Shown here piece by piece: positions 25,817-37,099 of a stretch of DNA of 64,000 bases. Position numbers and translations under genes: made by a program. The notes beneath the pieces are model-generated. The model made no database searches. It saw nothing but the letters and a program-made list of their open reading frames with translations, and was not told where the DNA came from. The DNA comes from Gordionus sp. m RMFG-2023 (Eukaryota > Nematomorpha > Gordioida > Chordodea > Parachordodidae): contig NC_088775.1 of assembly GCF_954871325.1 (NCBI RefSeq), positions 34,077,561 through 34,141,560 of the forward strand, in the 5' to 3' direction. Each line of letters starts with the position of its first letter. Positions within the stretch are counted from its first letter, which is position 1.

Positions 25817-26124
25817 TAATGATCTGCATTGGGCCTAATTTTTCAAACCCAGCCAGGCCTGAAATTTTTTTAAAAAAGTTTTACCCGGCCCGAATTTATT
25901 ATAAATATAGAAATTAATTTTTATAAATAATTCAATATAAACGATATATGTTATATGGCGTCTAGTGTCTATAAATAAAATCAATTATTTTTATTTTAAA
26001 TAAAAATTCAACAAAAAATTGATAAATTAAAAAAAAAATTCTAAGGCCCGACCCGGCCCGGCCCAAATTTTCTTAAATATTAGGCCCGACCCAGCCCGAG
26101 CCCGATTTTTTTTGTAGATCTCTA
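25817..26124. repeat. GCC-rich MITE with 8-bp TSD inside a hAT terminal repeat
   Basis: The left end is TAATGATCTGCATTGGGCC and the right end is the inverse type, ...GTAGATCTCTA. The flanks ctggcaac (25809-25816) and atggcaac (26125-26132) match at seven of eight positions. The insertion splits the right terminal repeat of the hAT at 22406-26136, so it is younger than that element. Confidence 0.7.
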
Positions 26125-26677
26125 ATGGCAACCCTGTGTATAGGACTGGGAACCAATAGTAAAAACCCAATATTAACAAAATATTGTATTGGTATTGGGT
26201 CTAAAATATTGGTATTGGTTTAAACAATATTTTCTATTTCTTGTATTGGTATTGCTATTGGTATTGGTTTATATTGGTAACTATTGGTTTATATTGGTAT
26301 TGGTTTAAATTCAAATTACTAATTAAAAGAATAGAAATAGTGATTATAAAACCCTTAATTTCTAATTTTAAATAAACATGGGAAAAATGATACCATAAAA
26401 TCAGGGCTAAGAACCAACTCTCAAAATTTTATTGAATTCAAATTCTTTTTTTAAACTTGGAATTTATTAGGTGATGTGAATATAAAAATTTTTGATTTAA
26501 TCATGTATATTTTGTATCAACAATAATAAACGTATTGATTTTGAACCATTTTATTTATCACAAAGAACATAGCAAAATAAGTAAACTAAAAATGTAACAT
26601 AACTGTCTATTTATACAAAATATAATGCAAAAGAATGATATAATTTTAATATAAGAAGAGGAAATAATTTTATGTAT

Positions 26678-28480
26678 TTAAGAAGAATCTTGCATGCGCA
26701 TCCAACTTTTTAGGCACATGGAAGCTTGTATAGTATGCTCATCTAGTGAACAACGTTGGTCTGTTATAACATACCGTCCTTCTGAAAAAGCCCTTTCAGA
26801 GCTAGATAAGGTGGCCGGAATTTCTAGATAATCTCTGGCAATTTTTGATAATACTGGATATCTATTTTTATTTAATTTCCACGAATCTAATGGATTTGTA
26901 TCATTGGAAATTGTGGCTTCACTTATTTACTTATTTCTAAGTTGTTATTATTATAAGGTTTCACCTGATAAATTTTGTCATAAAAGGACAATTTTTTGTT
27001 ATTTTGTGCTTCATTTGTAAGTTCCGCTGAATTGTTATTATTTATTTTATAAATATTGTATTCATTAATAAGATATCCAATAAGAGTTTCCATATTATTA
27101 TGCTTTAATAAATGACTTGATAGTTTAAATCTTGGGTCAATCATTGTTGAAATAATAAAGAGGTGTTTATTAAAATTATAGTATTTATTAAGTTTTGTTA
27201 AGGCAGCTAAAGAAGCTGTCTTTAAAATAGCATTAGGATTATTATTATAACTCTCCACATGCTCAAAAATACTGGAATATAAAGGAATAATTGTAGATTT
27301 TGTTGGAGTATCAGCACATGAGGCCATCTCTGTAGCAAAAATAAATGGTTCCAGAAATTCTCGGTATATTTCTATATTATTCCAGGCTAAGGCACTAATA
27401 TAATTTTCTTGATTGGTATATGTTGTCAAATAGGGTTTGAGCAATATTGCTCTTTCAAGCATTTGGTATGTTGAATTCCAACGTGTTGGTATATCCAAAA
27501 TTGGGTGAGGAAATTTTAAGTGTGGATTTTTTTCAAGATATATTTTTTCGAGTTTATTAAATTTAGATATAGAAAGTTTAAAAATTTTTAAAAAATTTCT
27601 TATTTTTTTTAAAGTTTATTTAAGGGTTCCAATGCAGCCATGACAGCCAAATGTATAATATGGCAAAAGCATTTGCACACATTATCAAAATTATCTTTTT
27701 GTTTTAAAATTTTTAGAAATGCTAAATTATTACTTGCATTGTCTAATGTAATGCAAAAAAAATCAATTTCAAATTTTACTTTTAATACAGAATTAAAAAT
27801 ATTAATAGAATTATGTGCTGATTTAAAAGGTTCAAATCTAATAAATGATTATTCAATTTAAAATCATTATCAATATAATGAATTGTTATGCCCATAAAGG
27901 GTATTTTATTTGGAGAGGATCAAATGTCCATTGTTAAGGAAAATTTAGATGTAATGTTAAAAAGTACAGATTTTAAATTGATAAAAGAACTATGATAATG
28001 TTTAATTTCTATTTTAGTGTTTTTCTAGAAACTAATGTTAGTGAAGGGTTACAATATGCTATTAAATTTTTAAAAGTGATATCCTCAACTATTGAAAAGG
28101 CTAAATTATTTTGAATGAAAAAGTTTATAATTAAATTATTTAAATTAGCTTTATTATTTATATTATTAAGTAAAAATGATTTTATTGTCTTAATTTTTTA
28201 CTGCCAATATTTATTCGCTCACATTTCTTATATAATGTTGGGTGGATGGATTTAAGATGTGTCCATAATCCCGAGGTTCCAATATTGGGAAGTGATATTT
28301 TTTTTTTACATTTATTACAAATTGCCTTTTTTTTATTATCACAAGTAGTATAAAATTCCCGATTTTTGCTGAATTTCGTCTTTTATTAGATATTGATAAT
28401 TCTTCTTGATCGCAATTATTATTAGTACCAGCAGCATCTATATTTATTAACTCTATTTGGTCTTCATTTATTATAATAAT
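26678..28480 (-). pseudogene. BED-finger hAT transposase, broken
   Basis: Read on the minus strand, about 28360-28210 gives a BED finger: CNKCKKKISLPNIGTSGLW, then THLKSIHP. The stretch 27498-26923 is a 191-codon open piece with the hAT landmark DIPTRWNSTYQMLERA near its start and FIISTMIDPRFKL further on. About 26895-26678 is the C-terminal dimerisation block: LSKIARDYLEIPATLSSSER, AFSEGRYVITDQRCSL and a terminal MCLKSWMRMQDSS before the stop. The frame is broken between pieces, so the gene is dead. The BED end lies next to the inserted Helitron. Confidence 0.8.
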
Positions 28481-28489
28481 AGCTAATAA

Positions 28490-28507
28490 CCCGTCAAGAA
28501 TGACGGG
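28490..28507 (-). other. Helitron 3' terminal hairpin
   Basis: A seven-base-pair stem (cccgtca/tgacggg) with a four-base loop lies about 10 bp from the inferred 3' end of the minus-strand Helitron. This is the position and size usual for Helitron termini. Confidence 0.7.
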
Positions 28508-28964
28508 GAATTAGAGTTATCTCATTTGAAAGGATTATGGATATTAATGGTGCCAGGTACTAAGTTAAAAGAAAATTTCATCCAATAATTAAGATTTATT
28601 ACATGTAAACTTGACACCACAAATACCAGTATTATACCAGAGCTCCTGTTAGTCAGCATTTCTGTTCACTCCCCACCGCGTGAAGGTAGGAGATGGATTT
28701 TAGGAGAGCAAAGAAATGAAAAAAAGGAGGAAGAAATAGAAAAAAAGAGACAAAGATATGAATTATAAGAAAATATATAATAATAATTGTATATACCTCA
28801 AGACTTCACGATTATTGGGTTCCAACACATATGCATTTGTAACCAGATAAAAAATATAATATAGTAAATTTTATAATATCAAAATTTTACTAAAAATGAG
28901 ATTAAAGATATTTCAAAATGAGAGGGATGTTAGATTTTTAAGCATTCGTCTGGAATATCGATGG

Positions 28965-29560
28965 TTTTGCTCGATGTGGTTCGTTTTTTTTTAATTTCCA
29001 TGGTTGTAGTGCTTGCCCTAAAATTTTGTTGATTGTAGTTTGCTGTAAATATATTGTGTAAATTGAAAGTATAAAATAGAATTTACTGATAATGGTATCG
29101 GAATGATTTTGCTCAATAAGATTCTTTTTTTTAATTTCCATGGTTGTAGCACTTGCCCTAAAGTTTTGTTGATTGTAGTTTGCTGTAAATATATTGTGTA
29201 AATTGAAAGTATAAAATAGAATTTACTGATAATGGTATCGGATCTTTGATGATTTTGCTCAATACGATTCTTTTTTTTAATTTCCATGGTTGTAGCGCTT
29301 GCCCTAAAATTTTGTTGATTGTAGTTTGCTGTAAATATATTGTGTAAATTGAAAGTATAAAATAGAATTTACTGATAATTGTATCGGATCTTTGATGATT
29401 TTGCTCAATACGATTCTTTTTTTAATTTCCATGGTTGTAGCGCTTGCCTTAAAATTTTGTTGATTGTAGTTTGCTGTAAATATATTGTGTAAATTGAAAG
29501 TATAAAATAGAATTTACTGATAATGGTATCGGATCTTTGATGGTATTGCTCAATGTGGTA
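28965..29560. repeat. About 143-bp tandem repeat, four copies, next to the Helitron helicase
   Basis: Units start near 29001, 29141, 29286 and 29431, each with atggttgtag.gcttgcc, attgtagtttgctgtaaa, attgaaagtataaaatag and gcttga/gctcaat blocks. The array lies between the helicase stop codon (about 29570) and the Helitron 3' hairpin. Short related pieces occur at 32510-32600. Confidence 0.85.
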
Positions 29561-29566
29561 TCGTTA

Positions 29567-30720
29567 TTAATTTGTAGCGACAGAATTTAATATGTCCTGA
29601 TATACGACATTAAGAGTAAATACTCTATTATCATTCAAAAGTGTGCCCTGGTATTTTGTAGGTAATATTTTTATTTTCATATTTTTTTTAAATCTGCAAC
29701 GTGTTAGAGCGACATAGAGCTGACCATGGGAAAACACAGGTTCAGGAAGAAAGAGGCCGACATTGTCGAATGTTTGACCTTGACCTTTGTTTATAGTGAT
29801 AACAAAAGCAGGAATTATAGGAAATTGGCGTCTTTTTAATATGAAAGGCAACCGGGAATCGCTCGGGGAAAGATCAATTCGAGGAATAAAAACGCGATGG
29901 CCATTATGCGTTCCTGATAATATTTCAGAATCTATGAAATTATCATGTAAATTTTTGATAAGAAGTCGTGTCCCATTGCATAAGCCTCTGCTGGGATTCA
30001 TGTTACGAAGAAGCATTATTATTGTCCCAACTTTAAGATTTAAAATATGAGGAGGCATTCCTGATGGGGTTTGAGAATGAATAAATTCAATGGGGAAATT
30101 AAGTAAATCCTCAGGATTATCTGTTTGTATAGAATCAGCGCTAAAATATATCTTAGAATTTCCTGGTAGTTTTTGAATAATTTCGTAATTTAGGGCTATG
30201 TTATTTTTAGTGGCTAATATAATTTTTTTTTGAAAATAGGTTAATATCAGATATTTGTATGGAGTCTCCATATATTGATTTGATTAATGAATTTTTTAAT
30301 AATGAATTTGGGATTTCAATCGAATCTGGAGGGGTAAAGGATTGGAAACATTTGATAAAGATTCTCCAACATTCAAAAGCCAGGAATTATACTCAACATC
30401 TTCAGAAGATAACCGCATATTTTCATTCAGGTGGATAACTTTAAAATAAACCCATAAATCAGAAGACTTAAGACACGATTCAATAATATATGCTTTTGAA
30501 CTGTTTGGAATGACAGGTAAAGTTTGCCTAAAATCGCCGCCCAATAATATAACTTTACCACCGAATGGGAACTGTATTTGCATTATATCTTTAAGTAATC
30601 TATCGATACAGCGTAAAGCGTATTTAGTCATCATTGTGGCTTCGTCGATAATACTTTGCTCGTTCCTTTTCTTGATACGACAAAGTGCCTGTCTCTTTCT
30701 AGCTTTCTCCTTATGTTGAT
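29567..30720 (-). pseudogene. Helitron PIF1-like helicase, C-terminal half, broken
   Basis: The minus strand from about 30720 reads KARKRQALCRIKKRNEQS, running straight into IIDEATMMTKYALRC (Walker B, DEAT). It continues with GGKVILLGGDFRQTLPVI (motif III type) and VIHLNENMRL. A second piece (30271-29567) begins METPYKYLIL and has LKVGTIIMLLRNMNPSRGLC, FPIIPAFVITINKGQGQTFD and GQLYVALTRCR, the usual C-terminal motifs. Walker A is missing because the N-terminal exon is fused directly to the sequence around Walker B. The two pieces lie in different frames. This is a dead deletion derivative. Confidence 0.8.
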
Positions 30721-32505
30721 TTATTATTAAAATTTAAAAATATAAGAATTAAAAATATTTATTATTGTGGACATTTACTAAATATATACTTCATAAACAT
30801 ATTCATAAAAAATAATGGAAAATATTAGAATAGCCCCTCACCTAATAAATATATATTTCGGAATCACATCTTATAAGATAGGAAAAATCTGATTCCTCGT
30901 CATTCTTGACGGGCTATCAGCTAACATACAATACAAATTAAAAAAAATATAAAATTTACTCTTGTTGAAGCAATAATGCCTTCTTTAGATTTTGGTAGTA
31001 TGAAACGTTCCATTGTTTGGTTTTGTTGAATGGTATCTTGTGTAGGAATCTAAAAAAAATAATAAAATAGATTTTAATGGCCCACAGTAATGTTCAACTT
31101 GTTCTTGATTTTCAGTATCTTCAAGATGATTGGATGTTGAAGCAAATTGTTTATTTCCAGTATCTTCAAGATGGTTGGATGTTGTAGGAATAAGACTTTG
31201 CTCGTTCCTTTTCTTGATACGACAAAGTGCCTGTCTCTTTCTAGCTTTCTCCTTATGTTGATTTATTATTAAAATTTAAAAATATAAGAATTACTCAATT
31301 TTATAAAAATAAGTTTAGTTTAAAATATTTATTATTGTGGACATAAAATAAAATTACTAAATATATACTTCATAAACATATTTATAAAAAATAATGGAAA
31401 ATATTAGAATAGCCCCTCACCTAATAAATATATATTTCGGAATCACATCTTATAAGATAGGAAAAATCTGATCAGCTAACATACAATACAAATTAAAAAA
31501 AATATAAAATTTACTCTTGTTGAAGCAATAATGCCTTCTTTAGATTTTGGTAGTATGAAACGTTCCATTGTTTGGTTTTGTTGAATGGTATCATGTGTAG
31601 GAATCTAAAAAAAATAATAAAATAGATTTTAATGGCCCACAGTATTTTTAATTTTTGGAAGGCAATTATAATAATTCCTCTATCTGCTGAAACTTATCAG
31701 CAATATAAGATTTGCAATCTAATTTTTAGTTCAACTTGTTTTTGATTTTCAGTATCTTCAAGATGATTGGATGTTGAAGCAAATTGTTTATTTCCAGTAT
31801 CTTCAAGATGGTTGGATGTTGTAGGAATAAGACTTTGTTCGTTCCTTTTCTTGATACGACAAAGTGCCTGTCTCTTTCTAGCTTTCTCCTTATGTTGATT
31901 TATTATTAAAATTTAAAAATATAAGAATTACTCAATTTTATAAAAATAAGTTTAGTTTAAAATATTTATTATTGTGGACATAAAATAAAATTACTAAATA
32001 TATACTTCATAAACATATTTATAAAAAATAATGGAAAATATTAGAATAGCCTAGTGTTGTTAAACGGCTCGTTTTGAGCCGATTTTTAAAAACGGCTAAT
32101 TCAATATTTTAGCCAGAAAAATATTGTCTAAGCCTCGAGATTTCGCTAATAGATGTCCAAACCATTGTTCCTTCTACAAACAAAATCTTCAGGCTTACGT
32201 ATTACTATTCTGAACGAAATATTGAGTTAGCCGTTTTTAAAAATCGGCTCAAAACGAGCCGTTTAACAACACTAGAATAGCCCCTCACCTAATAAATATA
32301 TATTTCGGAATCACATCTTAAAAATATAAAATTGACTCTTGTTGAAGCAATAATGCCTTCTTTAGATTTTGGTAGTATGAAACGTTCCATTGTTTGGTTT
32401 TGTTGAATGGTATCTTGTGTAGGAATCTAAAAAAAATAATAAAATAGATTTTAATGGCCCACAGTAATGTTCAACTTGTTCTTGATTTTCAGTATCTTCA
32501 AGATT
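30661..32505. repeat. Tandem triplication of the Helitron 5' coding region
   Basis: Three large units begin at 30661, 31203 and 31840 with cgttccttttcttgatacga. On the minus strand each encodes a basic N-terminal segment (HKEKARKRQALCRIKKRNEQ) and then a duplicated HLEDT. motif and VEHYCGPLKS, like the N-terminus of Helitron Rep-helicase proteins. Unit lengths are about 541, 637 and 665 bp, the third including a 223-bp MITE. Unit 1 alone has a 24-bp segment with a hairpin (30898-30911, cgtca/tgacg) like the Helitron 3' end but in the opposite direction. Confidence 0.75.
32052..32274. mobile_element. 223-bp hAT MITE (TAGTGTTGTTAAACGG), perfect TSD, copy A
   Basis: The ends TAGTGTTGTTAAACGGCTCG and its inverse ...CCGTTTAACAACACTA bound the unit. 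The flanks 32044-32051 and 32275-32282 are both gaatagcc. By eye it has no difference from copy B at 55756-55978. Roughly 50 bp at each end are inverted, including an internal ctcgttttgag palindrome. No coding capacity. Confidence 0.92.
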
Positions 32506-32768
32506 AAGATGTGTAAATTGAAAGTATATGGTTTTGCTCGATGTGGTGTCTGTTACAAAATATAATTATTTACTGATTTTGAAGGTTTTGCTCGATGTTG
32601 TGTCTGTTAAAAAAAATATCAATTATTGTAATTATTATATTATTATATGTTTTGTAATTGTTTTTTGTATTGAAATTCTTTTTTTGAAAATGGCGGTTCG
32701 ATTTGGTTTATGAATGCGTGTTTGATATGTTTAAGCTATGATGATTTTTATTGAATATATATATTATA

Positions 32769-32889
32769 GATTTGAATTCCTTAGCTCTTGTAGGATTATC
32801 TGCAAACATTTTTTTCATACTAATGTTCCTTCCCGCCTATCAAAATACTTCTGAAATGCTTTCCATGATTTATAGGAGATTAAATCCAT
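32769..32889 (-). pseudogene. Captured fragment resembling the N-terminus of glucose-6-phosphate isomerase
   Basis: On the minus strand an ATG at 32889 opens MDLISYKSWKAFQKYFDRRE, and then, after a small frame change, ISMKKMFADNPTRAKEFK. Together these match the first ~40 residues of animal GPI, where the pattern is W..LQ.YY...G..I.M..MF..DP.RF..FS. Nothing of the remaining ~500 residues is present. It lies within the TSD-bounded hAT (26141-33742), above the Helitron, so it is a captured and broken exon rather than a working gene. Which element captured it is unclear. The identification rests on one short region by eye. Confidence 0.45.
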
Positions 32890-33754
32890 TTTGCTAATAT
32901 GATCTAAATTGGCTTAAAATTGCTATGATAGATAGATAGATAAATTATAGATATATAGAAAGAACAATATATTTGACATCAATTAATGCAAAATATTTAC
33001 ATTTCAACTTAGAAATATAATGCTATTTAAAATAAAATATAATATTATAGATGGCGCTAAATATCATGGAGAATAAAACTACAATTTAACATAACTTAAA
33101 TACTTCCGAATTTGTTAATATTAATTAAATATTATTAAGAATCACTCCCTATTTAAGTAGGACAAACGTCCAATAATTAATAAAGAAGTTGAATATTACA
33201 TAATATATTAACAAAATTATAATTGACTATTATTAGGTAAAATAATTGTCTATATAATGTCACAGTTGTGACTGTGACTGCTATAATCATTTTGATTGGA
33301 CAAATAATATTTAAAAGAAAACTATTGGCTAAATTTGATTGACATTTTTTGAGGATTATATATATAGATCCTAAATAAATATATAAAATTGATAGATATC
33401 ATGTAAAAAATTTACTTCTATAATAAAAATAAATTATAATTATAAATAACAGAAATATTGATATCACAATAGTATTTGGAAGAAATAACAGATGTAATCA
33501 GTTTTTGCAATGAAAGTAAAAAAAATACCACGATATAATTATCCACGATAAACCCAAATAATTATGTTATTTTTAATATTGGTATTGGTTAAAATTCTAT
33601 TTAAACAATATATCAAAACCAATATATTTAGGTAATTGGTATTGGTTGGTTGTAAAAGCAATACCAATATTTAAATATATATTGGTTTATATTGGTATTG
33701 GTATTGTAAACCAATATTATATTGGTATTGGCCCCACCCCTACCTGTGTATGAT

Positions 33755-34490
33755 TGCAATTTTAGATCGCCCACATGCATGAAACATTTTTTATTTCAAA
33801 TGAATTCCCGTATTTTCCAAAGCTGATAATTAATTCTGATTGAATGATTTATAATTGATTTTTTTTTTAAATTATCATTAAACGAAAAGGAATTATAAAT
33901 TTAAATTTGATTGTTATAATAAATTAATATACTCACGCAATACTTGAATTACTCACTCACAGATCTTATAAATCTGGGTTTTGTTTAATTTAATATAATC
34001 TAAATGATATTTTATAAAATTAATCTAATTCAATTCATAAAATACGTTTATTTTTGTAAATTGAGGTTTTTATTTTGCTTTAAATTACAAAAAAGTAAAC
34101 TTACAAAACTGTTTTCTTATTTATAAGTGAAACTCTTATACTCCTCAGAAGTCACTTATGAAGCTTTAATATTTACTATATTTATTTATTTTAAAAAATC
34201 TTCCCAAATAATTTTAAAGATATAACAAATTTTATCTTAAAAAGGATAATTGTTTATTCGTGTGAGTTCTCTTCTCTAGTTAGTAACACTTTTTGAAAAG
34301 GAATATAAATTATTATTGTAACAAATAAGACAATGCCCTCTAACGCGAGGAATGTTTGATATAATAACTACGTTAGAATAGTATGGGGGGGTTGGGTCAT
34401 ATTAATCAATAGTAACATAAAAATTTTACTCCCCCCCCCTCCCTTTTATAATTTATTAAATACAAATTTAATTTACATATTCTTCAGTAG
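33755..34490. other. AT-rich spacer, no gene seen
   Basis: Nothing coding is seen. It has a G-rich patch at 34385 and a C9 run at 34431-34439 that may mark an old repeat of the 9890/21385 type. Confidence 0.35.
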
Positions 34491-34504
34491 TGAAGGCCAA
34501 CGGT

Positions 34505-34845
34505 TTTATCCTATAGGTCTTAGACTGAGGCCAGACCGATTGACGGACCGATCTTTTATTAATATTATAAAAAAATTTTACCTAATTTTTTTTATATTTT
34601 ATTTTATGTTATTTTTCTAGAGAAGTTAATTTAGGTTTTTCTCAATAGTTCAATTTTATTTTGCAATATGAAAATCATAAGTTTTTTCAAGAAGCATTTT
34701 GTTAAAATCCCAGTAAACAAGAATTAAACTAGGTGATGAAGGAAATTTTTTTAAAATAACAAGATAGGTCTCTTTATTTAGGACCAAACTTGGTCGATAT
34801 TTTTTTAAATACCTTGGTTCGATTCGATCCGAGTGCATCGGTCTT
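34505..34845. repeat. Possible small MITE
   Basis: An agaccgattgacggaccgat block near the left and an inverted-type gatccgagtgcatcggtct block near the right are separated by A/T-rich DNA. No TSD is found. The call is weak. Confidence 0.25.
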
Positions 34846-35242
34846 TTTTATATTATTATTAGACCTGTGAGCCACCACTCTCAACACACCGACGCCGATG
34901 TAAAAATTTTGCTGCATGGCGGTGGGAAATATATTTTTTATTATTATAAATAATATTTATTTATTATTTATGAAATATAATTAGAAGAAAAATAACGTTA
35001 AATATATTTTAAATTATTAAAAACGATTTTACTATTTAAAATTAATAAATATTATTTTCTATAAACATTGATTTGTAACAAGATGATATGTTATTAGATT
35101 AATAATGCAGAAAGGTATTGAAATATTATTATACATTTTATTATTTTAATTAATACTACTATTTCTTCGTTAATTCTAAAAAATATTATTTTAGGTAAGT
35201 TTTAAAAAGGTTAGACTTTTAATCTGTATTCTGTAAACAGGT

Positions 35243-36891
35243 ATTGCTGTAAATGCTACTTCAAAAAAGAAACGCGTTACTAGCTAGGTCTGAAAAAATC
35301 AATGCGTTACTGTTATCGTTACCTTGTGAAAAAAGGAACACGCGTTACTGGCTATTCAAAAAAGTAAGGGGTTACTAGTTAAAAAATTAAATATTATCTA
35401 CAAAAAAAAATTTTTCTTCCTATGTATATAATTAAATAAAATTATGCAAAAATTAATATATAATAAGATATCTTTTTGTAGTAATTTTTTTTATATATAT
35501 AATTTATAAATAAAATAATACAAGAATAATACAAGAATAATATATTATGAGATAAGATATTTTTGTAATAATTGCTTATTTATTTTTAACAATAGAAAGA
35601 ATTTGATCAGATAAATGAGCTTTCACTATTCTAAACATACATTAACTGGCGTGGAGGATGGGAGGGTTGTATTATTTGGAATAAAAATTATAATTGGGAG
35701 AATTTATTAAAAATTAAAGAATAATCTTTATTTTGAAAAAATCTTAGTTCATTGTCAAAGGAATCTTCATTCAGATCCTCATCCAATTTTTTTATCTTTA
35801 TTAGAAAATAATGTATAAGTATGTTATTTTTTAAATGAATCGTGTCTTCCTTTTCTTTGTCAAGATCTTTTCCCAAACAGGAAGTAATTTCAGGCTTCCT
35901 TCCTTCGCTGACATCTAGTTTTACCAGGACCAATATGATTTAAATAACCAGTGAATTATTGCTGATAATATATTCAATTGAAATACAAATTATCAAAATA
36001 TAAATAGTGAGCAATAATTCAATTCTCTACCTTTTATCTTTGTCTTGCAGAATTGCATTAATAAGTGGCTTACAAAATGAAATTAAATGCCATTTTTTAA
36101 ATATTATAATAGTTATCGTGGGAGTGAGATTTCCCAAACTCTCTAAAATCTAAAGAGTCGTAGGAACAGGTTCCATTACTTATAAAATCATATATATAGC
36201 TATTTATCTATGAACTGTCTGTATTAATCGCAAGATTCGTTAAATCTGTGGCCATTCTCCTTAATAAGACTATATTCATTTCACGGAGTTATAGAAAGAG
36301 TTTCATCTTGTTATAACCAGTTCAGATATCCCACTTTTCCTTAATAATGGCTGTATTTGGAGGATGCTCATGTTTATTTGAATTGTAAAGTGCCTTAATT
36401 TTCTTTAATGGTGTAAAAAAGTTTCATATTGGAGCCAAGGCAGGCCTAAGTCATCTCCATCTGAAGAAAATGTACAATTGACATAATATTCTTTATAAAA
36501 TAAATCATAATATTAATAGGAATATAAATTTACATACTTTGATTGATTCAATATTAATTAGTAACAATCTTGACTGAAAATTTAACAATGAAAATTTAAA
36601 ATAATAATAAAGGAATTTGGTGGTTGATGTGAATTAAAAACTCGGCTTAAATTATTTATAAAATTTAAAAAAATTATATAAGTAATTTTATAATACAATA
36701 AAATATGTTTTTTCCATATTTTATAAGAAAAATTTTAAGTAATGAGTAATGTTTTGCCCTACCGTTACTCAAAAAAAGAAACTTACCGTTACTCGTTACC
36801 TCTAGAATAAAGTAACGAATGAGTTTCTTTTCTTCAAAAAATGTAATGCCGTATGTAGCAACGTTACTTTTTTTAGGTACTTTACAGCACT
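35243..36891 (-). mobile_element. Nested hAT remnant (AGTGCTGTAAA family)
   Basis: The left end ATTGCTGTAAATGCTACT and right end GTACTTTACAGCACT match the ends of the MITE at 15733-16178 and of the long element at 52728-62415. Internal sequence also aligns with that long element. For example, cttgttataaccagtt...gctcatgtttattt (about 36310-36380) corresponds to 60213-60290, and ggtggttgatgtgaattaaa corresponds to 62224 on. A minus-strand open piece at 35933-35688 lies in the C-terminal part. It is decayed, and no TSD was found. Confidence 0.65.
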
Positions 36892-37099
36892 AGTTATAAG
36901 TTATAATTTGAAGTTTCAATGATTTGATCTTTCAAAACTTTTGTATGAGAATCAATTATATTAGAAGTAATACAATATTTTCTTAATGCAATCCACAACT
37001 CATCATATAAATATAAAATTTATTTTTTATTAAAAAGGAAATTTTAATTAATGATTTTTATTTTATTGCCATTATAGCATATATAAACATAGCAGGACT

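Larger units (their letters stand above)
22406..26136 (+). mobile_element. hAT transposon (CAGGGTTG ends), with three later insertions in or at it
   Basis: The left end is CAGGGTTGTCAGGTC (22406). The right end is the inverse, GACCTGGCAAC...CCTG, split by a GCC-rich MITE at 25817-26124. Inside both ends are many cccgcaa/ttgcggg subterminal motifs. The left flank is tgtatgat. The right flank starts tgta at 26137 and is completed by tgat at 33751, because a second hAT inserted exactly there. Putting these together gives a perfect 8-bp TSD. The interior has a broken transposase interrupted by another element at 23404-24663. Confidence 0.8.
28480..32505 (-). mobile_element. Helitron, internally deleted, inserted in the hAT at 26141-33742
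   Basis: On the minus strand the 3' end carries the classic short hairpin CCCGTCATTCTTGACGGG (28507-28490), followed by TTATTAGCT close to the end. Upstream lie a PIF1-family helicase (30720-29567) and repeated copies of an N-terminal Rep/helicase exon (30661-32505). The Rep nuclease domain is not seen, so the middle of the protein has been deleted. A terminal CTRR could not be read cleanly, and the 5' TC end was not located, so the upper border is approximate. Confidence 0.7.
26141..33742 (-). mobile_element. 7.6-kb hAT transposon with perfect TSD, holding a Helitron and a MITE
   Basis: The left end is TAGGACTGGGAACCAAT (26141). The right end is inverted, ccaccccta at 33742 preceded by attggtattggcc. 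Flanks 26133-26140 and 33743-33750 are both cctgtgta, a perfect 8-bp TSD. Subterminal repeats of ATTGGTATTGG are dense at 26150-26310 and 33570-33730. The minus-strand transposase lies at 26678-28480. The rest is a nested Helitron, its tandem arrays, a 223-bp MITE and a captured exon-like fragment. A fragment of the same family's end lies at 61405-61580. Confidence 0.85.

Noticed and set aside
29787-30050. 87-codon plus-strand frame
   Set aside because: It is a shadow of the PIF1-type helicase on the minus strand.
32931-32950. Gata microsatellite
   Set aside because: Only a few gata units. Too short to list as a separate repeat.
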